From: JACPIL01 sp964362365
GTDB lineage: Archaea; Nanobdellota; Nanobdellia; Woesearchaeales; GW2011-AR9
Length of the DNA: 47,844 nt
Assembly: GCA_964362365.1 (NCBI GenBank)
Contig: CAYIEF010000005.1
Location: 1 to 47,844 of the forward strand
Direction: 5' to 3'
Every line of letters starts with the position of its first letter. The stretch's first letter is position 1. Below the pieces are notes generated by a model. The model saw only the letters and a program-made list of their open reading frames with translations, had not been told where the DNA came from and ran no database searches. The translations under genes and the position numbers were made by a program. Positions 8,685 through 17,756 of the stretch are shown in pieces.

Positions 8685-11609
8685 ATGAGGCCGATGTCTG
8701 GAAAAGTATTGATTGTTTTATTACTTGTACTTGTTCTTTTATTATCAACCAGTTCTTGTGCCCGCAGCGCCAGTGCGCCTAAAAGTCCAAAAATATTCAA
8801 TCAAGCAAAACAAACGCCTTTGGCCGGGCGAGCTTTTTACTCCAGTTTAGCCCAAGCAGACTACGCTGAACCGACTACCTTTAGTATAAGTGCAGATTCG
8901 CTCACTAAGGGAGAAATTCTTACTCTAGCTGTCAATGAAGATTATATTTACAAATATTATTACATTACTGTCAACGGACAATGGCAGAAGCGGGCCTTTC
9001 CTCAAGCTACAGCAGGATCTTCTAGCTGGATTAAATCATCTGCCAGCGTTTCTGTAGATACAAATCAATTGAAAGAAGGAAGCAATTTTGTGGTCGTCTA
9101 TTCCTGTACTAAAACAGGAAGCAGCTGGAACTGCCACAACAACAAATGGCAGATTCATGAGTTCAAGATTCTTCTTTTGCCGGTGTTCGAACCGCAGTGC
9201 GGCAGTGATCAGGAATGCCCGTATGCCAACGCCTGTGTAAATAATAAATGTGTGCCTAAACCATGCACTATTGATGCCGATTGTCCAGTTTCTTTCACCT
9301 GCAAAAATGGAGCGTGTGCAAAAGCTCCCTGGCCGGATAATGCCTACCACGTTGATGGAAGCTATACTGGAACTGTGAGTGATGGCAGCAAGCAAAAGCC
9401 GTGGAAAACTATTTCGGAAGCAGCTGCTTTCTCTCTCAAGCCAGGAGACTTTGTGGTGGTTCATCCCGGAACGTACCGCGAATCAGTTAAACTGAATCAT
9501 AAAGGAGAGAAAGAAAAACCTATCGCCTTCCTCGCTGACGGCGAAGTGGTCATAAAAGGTTCTGATCCCATTGTTGGCTGGGAACCGGATGCGCAAAAAG
9601 CGGGTTGTTATGTTCACAAGAACTGGATTTACAAGGAGCCATATGTTATGGAAAGTGAACAATTATATAATGGGTTAGGGTTGTATGAAAAACTCAGAAA
9701 GAAAGCGACTGATCAGGAAGTTGCTTCTTATAAGCAGACGTATGGAAACGAAAATGTAGCTGTGGTCTCAGTATGGGATCCGACCGTAAAAGCATACGTC
9801 CAGAAAGCTGATTTTACCGAATATTATAAGAAATTAGGAATTACCTTCACTTGGAAGTACGATGAAAACTGGCAGGTGCAGTATTTTGTGGTAAAGAATT
9901 GGGACAAAGGGATGGAATTCTTACGAAAAGAATTTCCGGATGTTCTTTATGCGTTAAGCAGTAATCAGGTTTTTGTGGATGAGAAGCCCTTGCGCGAAGT
10001 GGTGAGACCAGATCTTCTTAAGCCGGGAACGTTTTACATCGCTCCGCAAACCAAGGATCTTTCCGTCTGCCTGGCTGATTCATCCACTCCTGTAAATCAT
10101 AAAATGGACGGAAGCGCCAGGGACGTCTTGGTCAATTTTAATAAAGATTCTTCCTCTCTTGTCTTTAAAGGATTCAAGCTGCGCCATGCTTCTTCCCCGA
10201 TAACTGGGCGGCAATGGGTTCCAGAAAATGCCGTGCAAGTGCTAAATGAAAATCAGATAAAGATAGTAAATCCAGAGCAAGTAAGGAACACTGCGAATGC
10301 GGTTGAATTGTGGGGAACGAATCATGTTTTTGAAAATAATGAAATTAACTACGTTAATGGACAGGGGCTTGCAGTTCAAAGCCATCTCAAGCACCCTGGT
10401 TCGATAGCTCCCAACTATGATTATGCTGAGTTAAATTATAAAGAAGAATCACCTAAATGGCATCTTGGACATGTTATAAGCGGAAATACTATTCAACACT
10501 CCGGATTTTTAGGGGTTGGTTCACCAATTTCTAATGGTGTTACCTTTCATAATAACATCGTCCGCTTCAATAGTTTTAAGGCACTCTACTTATCCCCCAG
10601 CTGGGCTGCGGGCGGAATGAAATTACACGGCGCGCTCAATTGGGACATCAAGGGGCTAAAGTCCTACTACAACTATTACCATGGATTTTGGTGTGATACT
10701 GCCTGTTTTGGAAACAAAATACAACACAGCATCTTTTATGGAAACAATATAGCCATTCGTTTTGAACTTACTAACGCTAAGATGCCAGAGCAAGGAAATC
10801 TTGTCGCTGAAAACCTCATCTATTCAAATGTGGAAGGGGTGGATTATTCCCTCGCCGGATACCTGACTGTTTCCAACAATCTCATCGCCTATAACGATAT
10901 TGGAATTACGACCAGCGGAGGCACAGTTTCTTCAGAGAAGACTAATAAGTTTAGCGGAAATTTAATAACAGATCATGAAGTCAACAATGTAGGCTACTCG
11001 GCTTACACTCCTGACGCTGTCTTTGATAACAATCTCTATTACGGCGTCACAGAATGCCACTTCACCACGCATGGAGAGAATAATTGTCCACAGCTGAATT
11101 ATTGGAAGAGACAGGCAGCATTGGAGAAAGATATTGACAGTCAAGATTTGTCCGCCGAAGAAAAACAGGCGCTTAAAATACAGCTGAGATACGTTCATGG
11201 CGAACCGAATTGGAATGCACACCTAGCGCTGAGATCCAATTCTTACATAAAAATGTTGGCAGATTGGCAGCAGGCGACGGATGTCTGGTCCAAGGATGCT
11301 GCTTTCACGTATTATGACTATGCGAACGCTGCCCCAGCAACAACTAATTGGAATAAGAACTACAAAGGAACGTATCCTTCTGCCAATGGCAGCGAACAAT
11401 TTAAAACTTATCCCCTGCCAGACATATACAAAACTGAACAGTATCAGCAAATTCAACTAAAACCAGATCAAAATAGCGTTTATGCTGATCCAAAATATAA
11501 AGATCCAGTAAATGCAAACTTCTGTTTGGCAGACGACAGTCCTGCCCGCGCAAAGAATATTGGTCCTGCGGCGCTGCATAAGTGTAAACCGCTTCTTGTT
11601 GTTACATAG
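8685..11609 (+). CDS. Secreted beta-helix lipoprotein (DUF1565/pectate-lyase-like fold)
   Basis: A 974-residue protein. The signal peptide has a long Leu/Val core ending in LSTSSC (Cys about 25, lipoprotein-like), then PLAGRAF. A small Cys-rich EGF-like segment (about 172-212) is followed by a DUF1565-type entry (GTVSDGSKQKPWKTISEAA, VVVHPGTYRESV) and a long right-handed parallel beta-helix with Asn ladders (VFENNEINYVNG, GNTIQHSGF, SNNLIAYNDIGI). Such proteins bind, cleave or epimerise polysaccharides, but no catalytic set is assigned here. The GTG at 8595 was rejected as start because it sits in an inverted repeat before the TATA-like element. Confidence 0.75.
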   Translation: MRPMSGKVLIVLLLVLVLLLSTSSCARSASAPKSPKIFNQAKQTPLAGRAFYSSLAQADYAEPTTFSISADSLTKGEILTLAVNEDYIYKYYYITVNGQWQKRAFPQATAGSSSWIKSSASVSVDTNQLKEGSNFVVVYSCTKTGSSWNCHNNKWQIHEFKILLLPVFEPQCGSDQECPYANACVNNKCVPKPCTIDADCPVSFTCKNGACAKAPWPDNAYHVDGSYTGTVSDGSKQKPWKTISEAAAFSLKPGDFVVVHPGTYRESVKLNHKGEKEKPIAFLADGEVVIKGSDPIVGWEPDAQKAGCYVHKNWIYKEPYVMESEQLYNGLGLYEKLRKKATDQEVASYKQTYGNENVAVVSVWDPTVKAYVQKADFTEYYKKLGITFTWKYDENWQVQYFVVKNWDKGMEFLRKEFPDVLYALSSNQVFVDEKPLREVVRPDLLKPGTFYIAPQTKDLSVCLADSSTPVNHKMDGSARDVLVNFNKDSSSLVFKGFKLRHASSPITGRQWVPENAVQVLNENQIKIVNPEQVRNTANAVELWGTNHVFENNEINYVNGQGLAVQSHLKHPGSIAPNYDYAELNYKEESPKWHLGHVISGNTIQHSGFLGVGSPISNGVTFHNNIVRFNSFKALYLSPSWAAGGMKLHGALNWDIKGLKSYYNYYHGFWCDTACFGNKIQHSIFYGNNIAIRFELTNAKMPEQGNLVAENLIYSNVEGVDYSLAGYLTVSNNLIAYNDIGITTSGGTVSSEKTNKFSGNLITDHEVNNVGYSAYTPDAVFDNNLYYGVTECHFTTHGENNCPQLNYWKRQAALEKDIDSQDLSAEEKQALKIQLRYVHGEPNWNAHLALRSNSYIKMLADWQQATDVWSKDAAFTYYDYANAAPATTNWNKNYKGTYPSANGSEQFKTYPLPDIYKTEQYQQIQLKPDQNSVYADPKYKDPVNANFCLADDSPARAKNIGPAALHKCKPLLVVT

Positions 11610-11693
11610 TCTTAGCCAAATTAAAAATTTTTTCCAATATGCCAATAGCAGAATCTTTTTAAACCTGAGTTCTTTCGTTATTCTCGGTGCTAG

Positions 11694-13883
11694 ATGGACC
11701 AACGTGAATATCAAGATTTGCTGGAGAAATATAAATCGCGCGTCGCTCAAGAGTTTGGAAGCACTGCGCCAGCGATGGCTAAAGTAACTACCAAAGAATA
11801 CGCTGAGTTCAAACGGGAATTATATCCTGCGCATTATACGCTTTACGAGAAAGCATGCAACTTTTCGGACAACCTTCTGAAGCTCACAGTTGATCCAGTA
11901 AAAGCAGCATCTATGCAGAAAAATCTCGACCTCTGCCACCTCAATGTACGTCCTGCTGGAGTCATTGCCCTTTCTTTCCTGTTTCCTCTCCTCACTATTG
12001 TGTTAGGTTCCCTCATCGCTTTCGGCATCTTCGGCATGTTTTTCTTTGTTGTTTTTTTCTTAGTTGCCGGCCTGTTGATGATTCCTGCCCTGCAAAAAGC
12101 TCCTGATTTTATGGCTAATACCTGGCGGATGAAAGCATCTAACCAGATGGTGCAAAGTGTTTTTTACATCGTAACCTATATGCGTCACACTTCCAACTTG
12201 GAACGAGCAATAGAATTTGCCGCTGATCATCTTGAGCCGCCTCTTTCTTTAGACTTTCGTAAAATATTATGGGATGTGGAAACAGAAAAATACAGCACCA
12301 TCCGCGCTTCTGCCGAAGCATATCTGCTGGTGTGGAAAGAGTGGGATGCTGAGTTTGTGGAATCATTCCATCTGATAGAATCGTCATTGTTCGAATCCTC
12401 GGAAGAACGACGTTTAGCTTTACTCGACAAATCTTTAGACGTTATCCTTACTGGAACGTATGAAACCATGCTGCATTACGCTCATTCGCTCAAGTCACCT
12501 ATCACCATGCTGCATATGTTAGGAATCATTCTCCCCATCTTGGGTTTAGTTATTCTTCCTTTAGTGGTCAGCTTCTTAGGAGGCGAAGGTTCCAGCCCTT
12601 TTGTTTCCGCGATCTACATTTCTGTCCTTTACAATGTTACCTTGCCAATCAGCGTTTTTTATTTAGGAAGGATCATCCTTTCCAAAAGGCCGGCGGGATA
12701 TGGAGCAGTTGATATTGGAAAAAAAGAAGGATTCAAAAAATACAAGAATGTGGCTCTGCCGCTCAGCAAGAATTTCACACTCTGGGTAAATCCATTGTAT
12801 TTTTGCATCATGGTTTTTGTGGTAGGGATGCTGATCGGATTTAGCCCTTTGATGATGCATTCTTTAGGAGTGAGTGATTTCGCTTTCGATCAAAATGGAA
12901 ATCTTAAAATGCTTGAATACGTCTGTCCTCCAGATCTAGGTCCGGGATGCGCAGAAGAAGAGCGCATAGGCCCATATGGGATAGGTTCGTCCCTTCTTTC
13001 TTTGGTAGTGGTCTTGGGATTAGGTGTTTCCTTCGGATTGTTTTTTGCGCTGCGTTCTAAAAATGTGATTAAGATCAGAGAGAAAACCAAAGAACTGGAA
13101 GAAGAATTCTCTTCCGCGATGTTCCAGTTGGGTAATCGTTTAGGCGATGGTCTGCCTGCCGAGATTGCCTTTGCACGAGTAGCAGAAACGATGCGTGGTA
13201 CTGTTTCTGGCGACTTTTTTGCTCTGGCAGAAAAAAATATCACTAGTTTAGGCATGGGCTTAGAACAATCGTTATTTGATCCGAGAGTAGGAGCGGTAGT
13301 AAAATTTCCATCTAACGTTATCGAAGCATCCATGAAAGTGTTAATTGAAAGTATCCGGAAAGGCCCCAGGATTGCCGCACAGGCCTTATTATCCATGTCT
13401 CGTTACATTAAAGAGATACATAGGGTAGAAGAACGATTGCAAGACTTGATGGCTGATGTCATCTCCTCCATGAAAGCGCAGACCAAATTTCTTACCCCCG
13501 CTATTGCAGGAATAGTCATCGGAATAACTTCTATGATCTCCACTATTTTGACAAAATTAAGCGCGCAATTAGGAGCATTTACTACTGCACAAGGCGCGGC
13601 CGGTGGAACTGCTGGCGGCTTTGGAGATTTGTTAACTATTTTTGGTATCGGCATTCCTACCTTTCATTTCCAGATTATTGTAGGCATTTATGTGGTACAG
13701 ATAGGGTACATCCTCACTGTTCTAAGCAACGGCATTGAAAATGGCGCAGATAAATTAGGAGAACGCTATTCTTTGGGCAAGAATTTGATCAACAGCACGA
13801 GTTTGTATTGTTTCATTGCCGCTTTAGTGATGTTGTTGTTTAACTTCTTTGCTGGCACTATATTACAGAGGACGTTTACGTAG
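11694..13883 (+). CDS. Type II/IV secretion system F-family platform protein (ArlJ/TadC-like)
   Basis: A 729-residue polytopic protein with two copies of the F-domain layout: a cytoplasmic helical bundle (QSVFYIVTYMRHTSNLERAI) followed by TM helices, repeated in the C-terminal half (FSSAMFQLGNRLGDGLPAEI, LQDLMADVISSMKAQ). These proteins form the inner-membrane platform for archaeal pili or archaella and work with a secretion ATPase, which is not adjacent here. The N-terminal 100 residues are soluble. A TATA-like CTTTTTAAAC lies about 40 bases upstream of the ATG. It may assemble pilins or secrete the surface proteins nearby (inference). Confidence 0.8.
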   Translation: MDQREYQDLLEKYKSRVAQEFGSTAPAMAKVTTKEYAEFKRELYPAHYTLYEKACNFSDNLLKLTVDPVKAASMQKNLDLCHLNVRPAGVIALSFLFPLLTIVLGSLIAFGIFGMFFFVVFFLVAGLLMIPALQKAPDFMANTWRMKASNQMVQSVFYIVTYMRHTSNLERAIEFAADHLEPPLSLDFRKILWDVETEKYSTIRASAEAYLLVWKEWDAEFVESFHLIESSLFESSEERRLALLDKSLDVILTGTYETMLHYAHSLKSPITMLHMLGIILPILGLVILPLVVSFLGGEGSSPFVSAIYISVLYNVTLPISVFYLGRIILSKRPAGYGAVDIGKKEGFKKYKNVALPLSKNFTLWVNPLYFCIMVFVVGMLIGFSPLMMHSLGVSDFAFDQNGNLKMLEYVCPPDLGPGCAEEERIGPYGIGSSLLSLVVVLGLGVSFGLFFALRSKNVIKIREKTKELEEEFSSAMFQLGNRLGDGLPAEIAFARVAETMRGTVSGDFFALAEKNITSLGMGLEQSLFDPRVGAVVKFPSNVIEASMKVLIESIRKGPRIAAQALLSMSRYIKEIHRVEERLQDLMADVISSMKAQTKFLTPAIAGIVIGITSMISTILTKLSAQLGAFTTAQGAAGGTAGGFGDLLTIFGIGIPTFHFQIIVGIYVVQIGYILTVLSNGIENGADKLGERYSLGKNLINSTSLYCFIAALVMLLFNFFAGTILQRTFT

Positions 13884-13893
13884 CGATTAAGAA

Positions 13894-13967
13894 TGGGAGC
13901 GGTGGGATTTGAACCCACGATGCCTAGGTCTTCAGCCTAGTGCTTTCCCAGGTTAAGCTACGCTCCC
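13894..13967 (-). tRNA. tRNA-Phe(GAA), intronless
   Basis: A 74-base cloverleaf: acceptor GGGAGCG/CGCTCCC with discriminator A, D-stem GCTT/AAGC, anticodon stem CTAGG/CCTAG with loop CTGAAGA (anticodon GAA), and T-arm GTGGG-TTCAAAT-CCCAC. No CCA is encoded. Its 3' end lies 11 bases beyond the stop of the upstream secretion gene, on the opposite strand. It is the only tRNA gene in the window without an intron. Confidence 0.95.
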
Positions 13968-14080
13968 ATAAAATGCTTTATTTAAGGCTCATTTATAATA
14001 TTTTTGGTAAAGAACTTCTTCTCCATTACTCTTCCACTATAAAGTTAAATTTATATATTCCAAAATTTTCCTAGTTACAG

Positions 14081-14824
14081 ATGGTTCAAAGAAAAAGAGG
14101 CAGAAATCAGGCACGGCATTCATCCCGTTCTTTACAGCAGCCTAATGTCTGGGTTCTTTTAAGCGTGGCCTTGCTAGTGATAAGCCTTACGGTTATAACT
14201 TCAATAGGCCCTTCTTCTGTTACTGGAAATACCATCCAGAATATTGGCCGGATGAACAAAGGAGATCCTCTCCATCTAAGCGTTCGGGATGTTTTCGGTT
14301 TGGAAACCATCTTCACTAATGCTGGTGAAACTATTTTAAATGGAAAAATCACTGTCGAAGAAGATGATACTATCCCTTTCGATCGTCTTTATGTCACCAA
14401 ATTCAAGGTAAGTTCTGAAAATAAGTTTGGTCCTCTCCAGTTTACGTTTAGAGTCAAAGAACAAGATTTGCTGGATAAGGGTATTTCCCGTTACGACTTG
14501 CGATTATATCATGGAGTTAAAGAATATTCCTTACAGCTTCTGAGAGTAAATAGTGGAATTCTCTATTATATTGTTACCGTTCCATCTATGGGTAACTTTG
14601 TATTAGGAAGAGTTGCAGTAGTAGTCGAAAAACCAGCAGCTGTTAAGGAAGAAACGGTTAAAGAACCAACTGTTGAAGAGCAACCAACCGCAGCACCGGT
14701 AGAAGAGATGCCTGAAGAAGTGTCAGAAGAGCCTTTAGTTGGAAAAGCGGCAGAAGTTCCAGCGCCAGAAAAAACAGGCTTATGGGCAAGAATTGTTTCA
14801 TTCTTTAGAAATTTATTTTCATAA
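14081..14824 (+). CDS. Membrane-anchored protein with PGF-pre-PGF-like domain
   Basis: A 247-residue protein with a basic N-terminus, a TM helix (about 26-45) followed by VTGNTI, then a beta domain (about 95-180; ISRYDLRLYHGVKEY, YYIVTVPSMGNFVLG) resembling the PGF-pre-PGF domain of archaeal surface proteins. A proline/glutamate-rich linker and a short amphipathic C-terminal segment (WARIVSFFRNLF) follow. The start is at a TTACAG-ATG with a TATA-like TTTATATATTCC about 30 bases upstream. The domain assignment is by pattern resemblance only. Confidence 0.65.
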   Translation: MVQRKRGRNQARHSSRSLQQPNVWVLLSVALLVISLTVITSIGPSSVTGNTIQNIGRMNKGDPLHLSVRDVFGLETIFTNAGETILNGKITVEEDDTIPFDRLYVTKFKVSSENKFGPLQFTFRVKEQDLLDKGISRYDLRLYHGVKEYSLQLLRVNSGILYYIVTVPSMGNFVLGRVAVVVEKPAAVKEETVKEPTVEEQPTAAPVEEMPEEVSEEPLVGKAAEVPAPEKTGLWARIVSFFRNLFS

Positions 14825-15089
14825 ATGGTTTATTTAGTATAATCTCCTTCAACCGCATTGATGTGCTGAAATAGTATTTTCATTTGTTTCTGATACCCCG
14901 CCGCTTGCGGTGGCTGGGCTGCTTTCTATCAACTCGCCGTTATCGAAGGGGTATCAGATACATTAAAAATATCCCGCCCCTTTGGGCGGTTGGGATTTTT
15001 ATTTCTGCCGTAGGGATTTTAACTGAATGCGTCAGTAGTCCGATGTTAAAGGCGCTTTTCTGGTTATCAAAAATAAGAAAAAATGAGGA
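14825..15089. other. Structured intergenic region
   Basis: Two strong foldable elements. CTGATACCCC (14890-14899) and GGGGTATCAG (14948-14957) form a perfect 10-bp closing stem, enclosing a GC hairpin (CCGCCG-CTTG-CGGTGG). A second hairpin, CGCCC-CTTT-GGGCG with flanking ATCC/GGAT and A-tract/T-tract arms, spans about 14964-15000. The plus-strand reading frame across it lacks family features and promoter support. This could be a small RNA, a terminator pair or remnants of a mobile element. Confidence 0.5.
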
Positions 15090-15224
15090 TCAGTATCCTC
15101 GACAATTAGTGCAATAGTACCTGTTAGCGTTTTCGACCACAATCCGTTCGTTGCAACCTTTACAGCAGCGCTGGATTTTAAACTTTTTAACCTCTTGAAA
15201 AATGTGTTGTTTCAGTTTAATCAC
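15090..15224 (-). CDS. Tiny zinc-ribbon protein
   Basis: A 44-residue reading frame from the GTG at 15224, rich in Lys, with CCKGC and YYCTNC pairs spaced as a zinc ribbon and ending CRGY. Ribosome-site cores GGTGAT occur twice nearby, one overlapping this GTG and one 36 bases upstream, so a longer product from a non-ATG codon is possible. A TATA-like TTTATATA on this strand lies near 15312-15319. The Cys pattern and basic content suggest a nucleic-acid-binding or ribosome-associated protein, but no family was recognised. Confidence 0.5.
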   Translation of the reverse strand: MIKLKQHIFQEVKKFKIQRCCKGCNERIVVENANRYYCTNCRGY

Positions 15225-15360
15225 CTTCTTTTTTTTGCGGAGGCGACAAAGAATATCCTTATCACCTTCTTACTAGAAACATCTATTATTTAAAAGAGAA
15301 TGAAATGAAGTATATAAATGTTTGGATTTGTGTCGACGAGAAAAAGAGGAAAATGATTTT

Positions 15361-15993
15361 TTATATTAATTTTGGCAGGAAAAAATAAGCAAATAATCCA
15401 ATCATCAACATTACTGCCCATACTCCTTTGTTCCAATCAAAAATTTTTCTTCCGTCCAGCGGTCCGAAGGGAATTAAGTTAAACATTCCCAGCCAAATGT
15501 TGATGGAAAATCCGGTTGCAAATACATTACTCCACTGTGGAAATAAAACTAATAATCCTAAAAATATCATCGCCAAAACATAATTCATTGCCGGCCCAGC
15601 AGCGCTGATATGCCCATTTTCTTTTCTCGTCACCATTCCTGAAATCATTACCGCGCCAGGAGCAGCAAAAATAAATCCAATAAATACTGCTAATCCTACT
15701 GCTAAATATAACAGCTGATCCCAAGCTCTGAATTCCGCTGCGCATCCATAATGCTGGGCCACAAATTTATGCGCCAACTCATGCAGCAAAAAACCTAATC
15801 CTGCGGTAAACATGGAAATGAAGAAGGTGATCGCAAAATTCAGGGAAAATGCTTTTTCAAGGCTTCCATTAAGTATGCTTGCTCCAGAGTAAATAAATGC
15901 AAACGCCAGCGACAGGGCTAGCCAAGCTTTGGTTATGTCAATGATTTCGGTGCGGGAGGTTTTAATTTTCCCTATTTTCATGGTCTGGTACAT
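15361..15993 (-). CDS. Site-2 protease family (M50) intramembrane metallopeptidase
   Basis: A 210-residue polytopic protein with the zinc motif HELAHK (HExxH) at the end of the second hydrophobic segment and the second active-site motif NLIPFGPLDGRK, where the Asp completes zinc binding. Members cut membrane-embedded substrates to release regulators or clear signal peptides. The start at 15993 has a GGAG site 4 bases upstream and overlaps the previous gene's stop by about 30 bases, so the two are translationally coupled. Length is typical of compact archaeal members without PDZ or CBS domains. Confidence 0.88.
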   Translation of the reverse strand: MYQTMKIGKIKTSRTEIIDITKAWLALSLAFAFIYSGASILNGSLEKAFSLNFAITFFISMFTAGLGFLLHELAHKFVAQHYGCAAEFRAWDQLLYLAVGLAVFIGFIFAAPGAVMISGMVTRKENGHISAAGPAMNYVLAMIFLGLLVLFPQWSNVFATGFSINIWLGMFNLIPFGPLDGRKIFDWNKGVWAVMLMIGLFAYFFLPKLI

Positions 15994-16171
15994 TATTCTC
16001 CGGTTCTTGGTCTTTCAGAAATTCTTTCGAATGTTGCGCTTCTTCTTCAACTTTGACTAATAAAGAAAGATCGGCGAAGTTTTCCTGCGCGCACTCCTGA
16101 CAGTAGTAATCTGAAGTATCTTTAATCTTATACCTTGCCTCAGCGTCGCAAACGGTACATTTTTTACCCAT
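15962..16171 (-). CDS. Small zinc-finger protein upstream of site-2 protease
   Basis: A 69-residue protein with CTVCDAEARYKIKDTSDYYCQEC, two CxxC pairs forming a probable zinc ribbon, followed by an acidic helical tail (KVEEEAQHSKEFLKDQEPEN). It overlaps the site-2 protease gene, so they are co-translated; it may regulate or deliver substrates to the protease (inference). Confidence 0.7.
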   Translation of the reverse strand: MGKKCTVCDAEARYKIKDTSDYYCQECAQENFADLSLLVKVEEEAQHSKEFLKDQEPENNVPDHENREN

Positions 16172-16232
16172 ATAAGCTTAAATCAGTGATGGTTTAAAAA
16201 GGTTTTTCATATCGTAGGTAAAATAAACACTT

Positions 16233-17000
16233 TCAAGCCTTTTCTATATAAAATATATTGGCCACTTCAATCTCTTTAATGTTTGGGTCTCTCTTTGAAG
16301 GTACTCGGAAAGAACTCCACCTCTCTTCTGGACAGAAATAAATTTTCTTTCTCCAGATTCCGCCAGTAGCTACAACATAACCATATTTTGGACTTCTACC
16401 TACTTGGATTAGATAAACTTTCATGAATTTGTCTAAGTTTCTAATTATTTCGTCTCTTCTTTCTTCAGTAAAATTTCTTAATTTATTTTCTAGAATTTCA
16501 TCTTCTTTAAGGTCTGTATTTAGGATTTGATTTATTACTGCAATGGACATGTCAACTTTCTTTTTCATATCATTGGCTCTGCTCCTTGCAATATCTTGTT
16601 CAGTAGTGTAATAAAAAAGCATTGGCTCTTTTTTCTGAGAAGATTTTTCTAATAATTCTTTAACAAGCTTACTATGATCAGATAATTCCCTTATCATTCC
16701 TTTCAAAATTATCTTTGCTTTATCGGACAATTCGTATTCACGATTAATATATTTCTCAGGAATAGCGTGAAAATGAGCTATATCTTTAGAGATTACTTTA
16801 TCTACTTTCTCCTTCACCACAAACATAGACAACAATTTTTTCGCACTTTCCTTTATGGAAGAGGTAAATTGTTTATTTTTTTCAGGTATAACCGGATCTT
16901 CTTCAATCCAAAAAGAATAAAGCAGACGCAATCTCTTTACTATTCTCCCATCAACATCCCCTAAAAGATTAATTTCTTTAAATGGGTCTAGTTTTGTCAT
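16233..17000 (-). CDS. Hypothetical protein
   Basis: A 255-residue protein, soluble and mostly helical with many charged residues, and a C-terminal beta-rich segment (YLIQVGRSPKYGYVVATGG, IWRKKIYFC). No recognised family or catalytic motif. It starts 4 bases after the stop of the PIN-like gene on the same strand and is probably in that operon. Confidence 0.6.
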   Translation of the reverse strand: MTKLDPFKEINLLGDVDGRIVKRLRLLYSFWIEEDPVIPEKNKQFTSSIKESAKKLLSMFVVKEKVDKVISKDIAHFHAIPEKYINREYELSDKAKIILKGMIRELSDHSKLVKELLEKSSQKKEPMLFYYTTEQDIARSRANDMKKKVDMSIAVINQILNTDLKEDEILENKLRNFTEERRDEIIRNLDKFMKVYLIQVGRSPKYGYVVATGGIWRKKIYFCPEERWSSFRVPSKRDPNIKEIEVANIFYIEKA

Positions 17001-17004
17001 AACC

Positions 17005-17694
17005 TCATCTCTTCAACAAATACTCTTTAATCTCTTCCACTTCATGTTCAGTCACTGCTGCACCGTTGTATTTTGCTGCCCAAAGAACTGCTTCCACTAA
17101 AGTTTCACGGCCATTTTTTTGTGGAGGAAGATACGAATCCAGAAGACCCATCTTGTATGCAACCCCTACCAGTTCGATGGAACGGACGATTTTTATGTTT
17201 CCCAATTCCTTGCTGAATTGTTTCATTTTTTCCGCATCAACTGAGACTGTCTTATTGAAGCGGCGCTCCAGCAAAGCCTTCATCTCTTTATTATTTTCAA
17301 TGAATAATCTCATGGTTCTTTCGTCCATGACCATAGCTTCCGCCCCTGCCTTTAAGGCGCAGACTACTGATTCAATTTCCCCAGATTGCACCACTTCCAT
17401 ATTTTGATTTCCGATCTTAAATGAACTGTTGGCGATAGCGTGCAGACGCATCACTTCTTTTTGCGGAACATCTTCATACACTTCCAATACCCCGTCTTTA
17501 ATCAGCTTTAATGCCTGCAATGCTTCAAATTCAAACCGCTTGATGTCCATCGGCCTGGTGATCAATTCCCGCTTTACTGAAGGGGTGATATAGAACTTTC
17601 CTCCGTATTTTTTCTTTAGTTCAGGAAGAATCCAGATCAGCCTGGACATGACTAAAGTGATGATTGGTCCGGTATCAAAAAAGAGAGATTTCAT
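17005..17694 (-). CDS. PIN-like nuclease domain protein
   Basis: A 229-residue protein beginning MKSLFFDTGPIITLVM, the first PIN strand with its Asp. A Glu in SGEIESVVCAL and an Asp in AMVMDERTMRLF complete the acidic set. The C-terminal extension (about 150-229) holds PPQKNGRETLVEAVLWAAK. It is longer than a classic VapC toxin, like archaeal PIN/DUF3368-type partners. The gene upstream on the same strand has a UPF0175-like HTH motif, so the two may form an antitoxin-toxin or RNA-processing pair. Confidence 0.7.
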   Translation of the reverse strand: MKSLFFDTGPIITLVMSRLIWILPELKKKYGGKFYITPSVKRELITRPMDIKRFEFEALQALKLIKDGVLEVYEDVPQKEVMRLHAIANSSFKIGNQNMEVVQSGEIESVVCALKAGAEAMVMDERTMRLFIENNKEMKALLERRFNKTVSVDAEKMKQFSKELGNIKIVRSIELVGVAYKMGLLDSYLPPQKNGRETLVEAVLWAAKYNGAAVTEHEVEEIKEYLLKR

Positions 17695-17756
17695 TTAATC
17701 TTACCTCTTTTTTGGACTTTCCTTCGGCAAGTATCAAAGAATAATGCTTTAGCCAT

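Noticed and set aside
14884..15117. 77-residue plus-strand frame
   Set aside because: It spans the hairpins and overlaps the minus-strand zinc-ribbon gene; composition is not protein-like.
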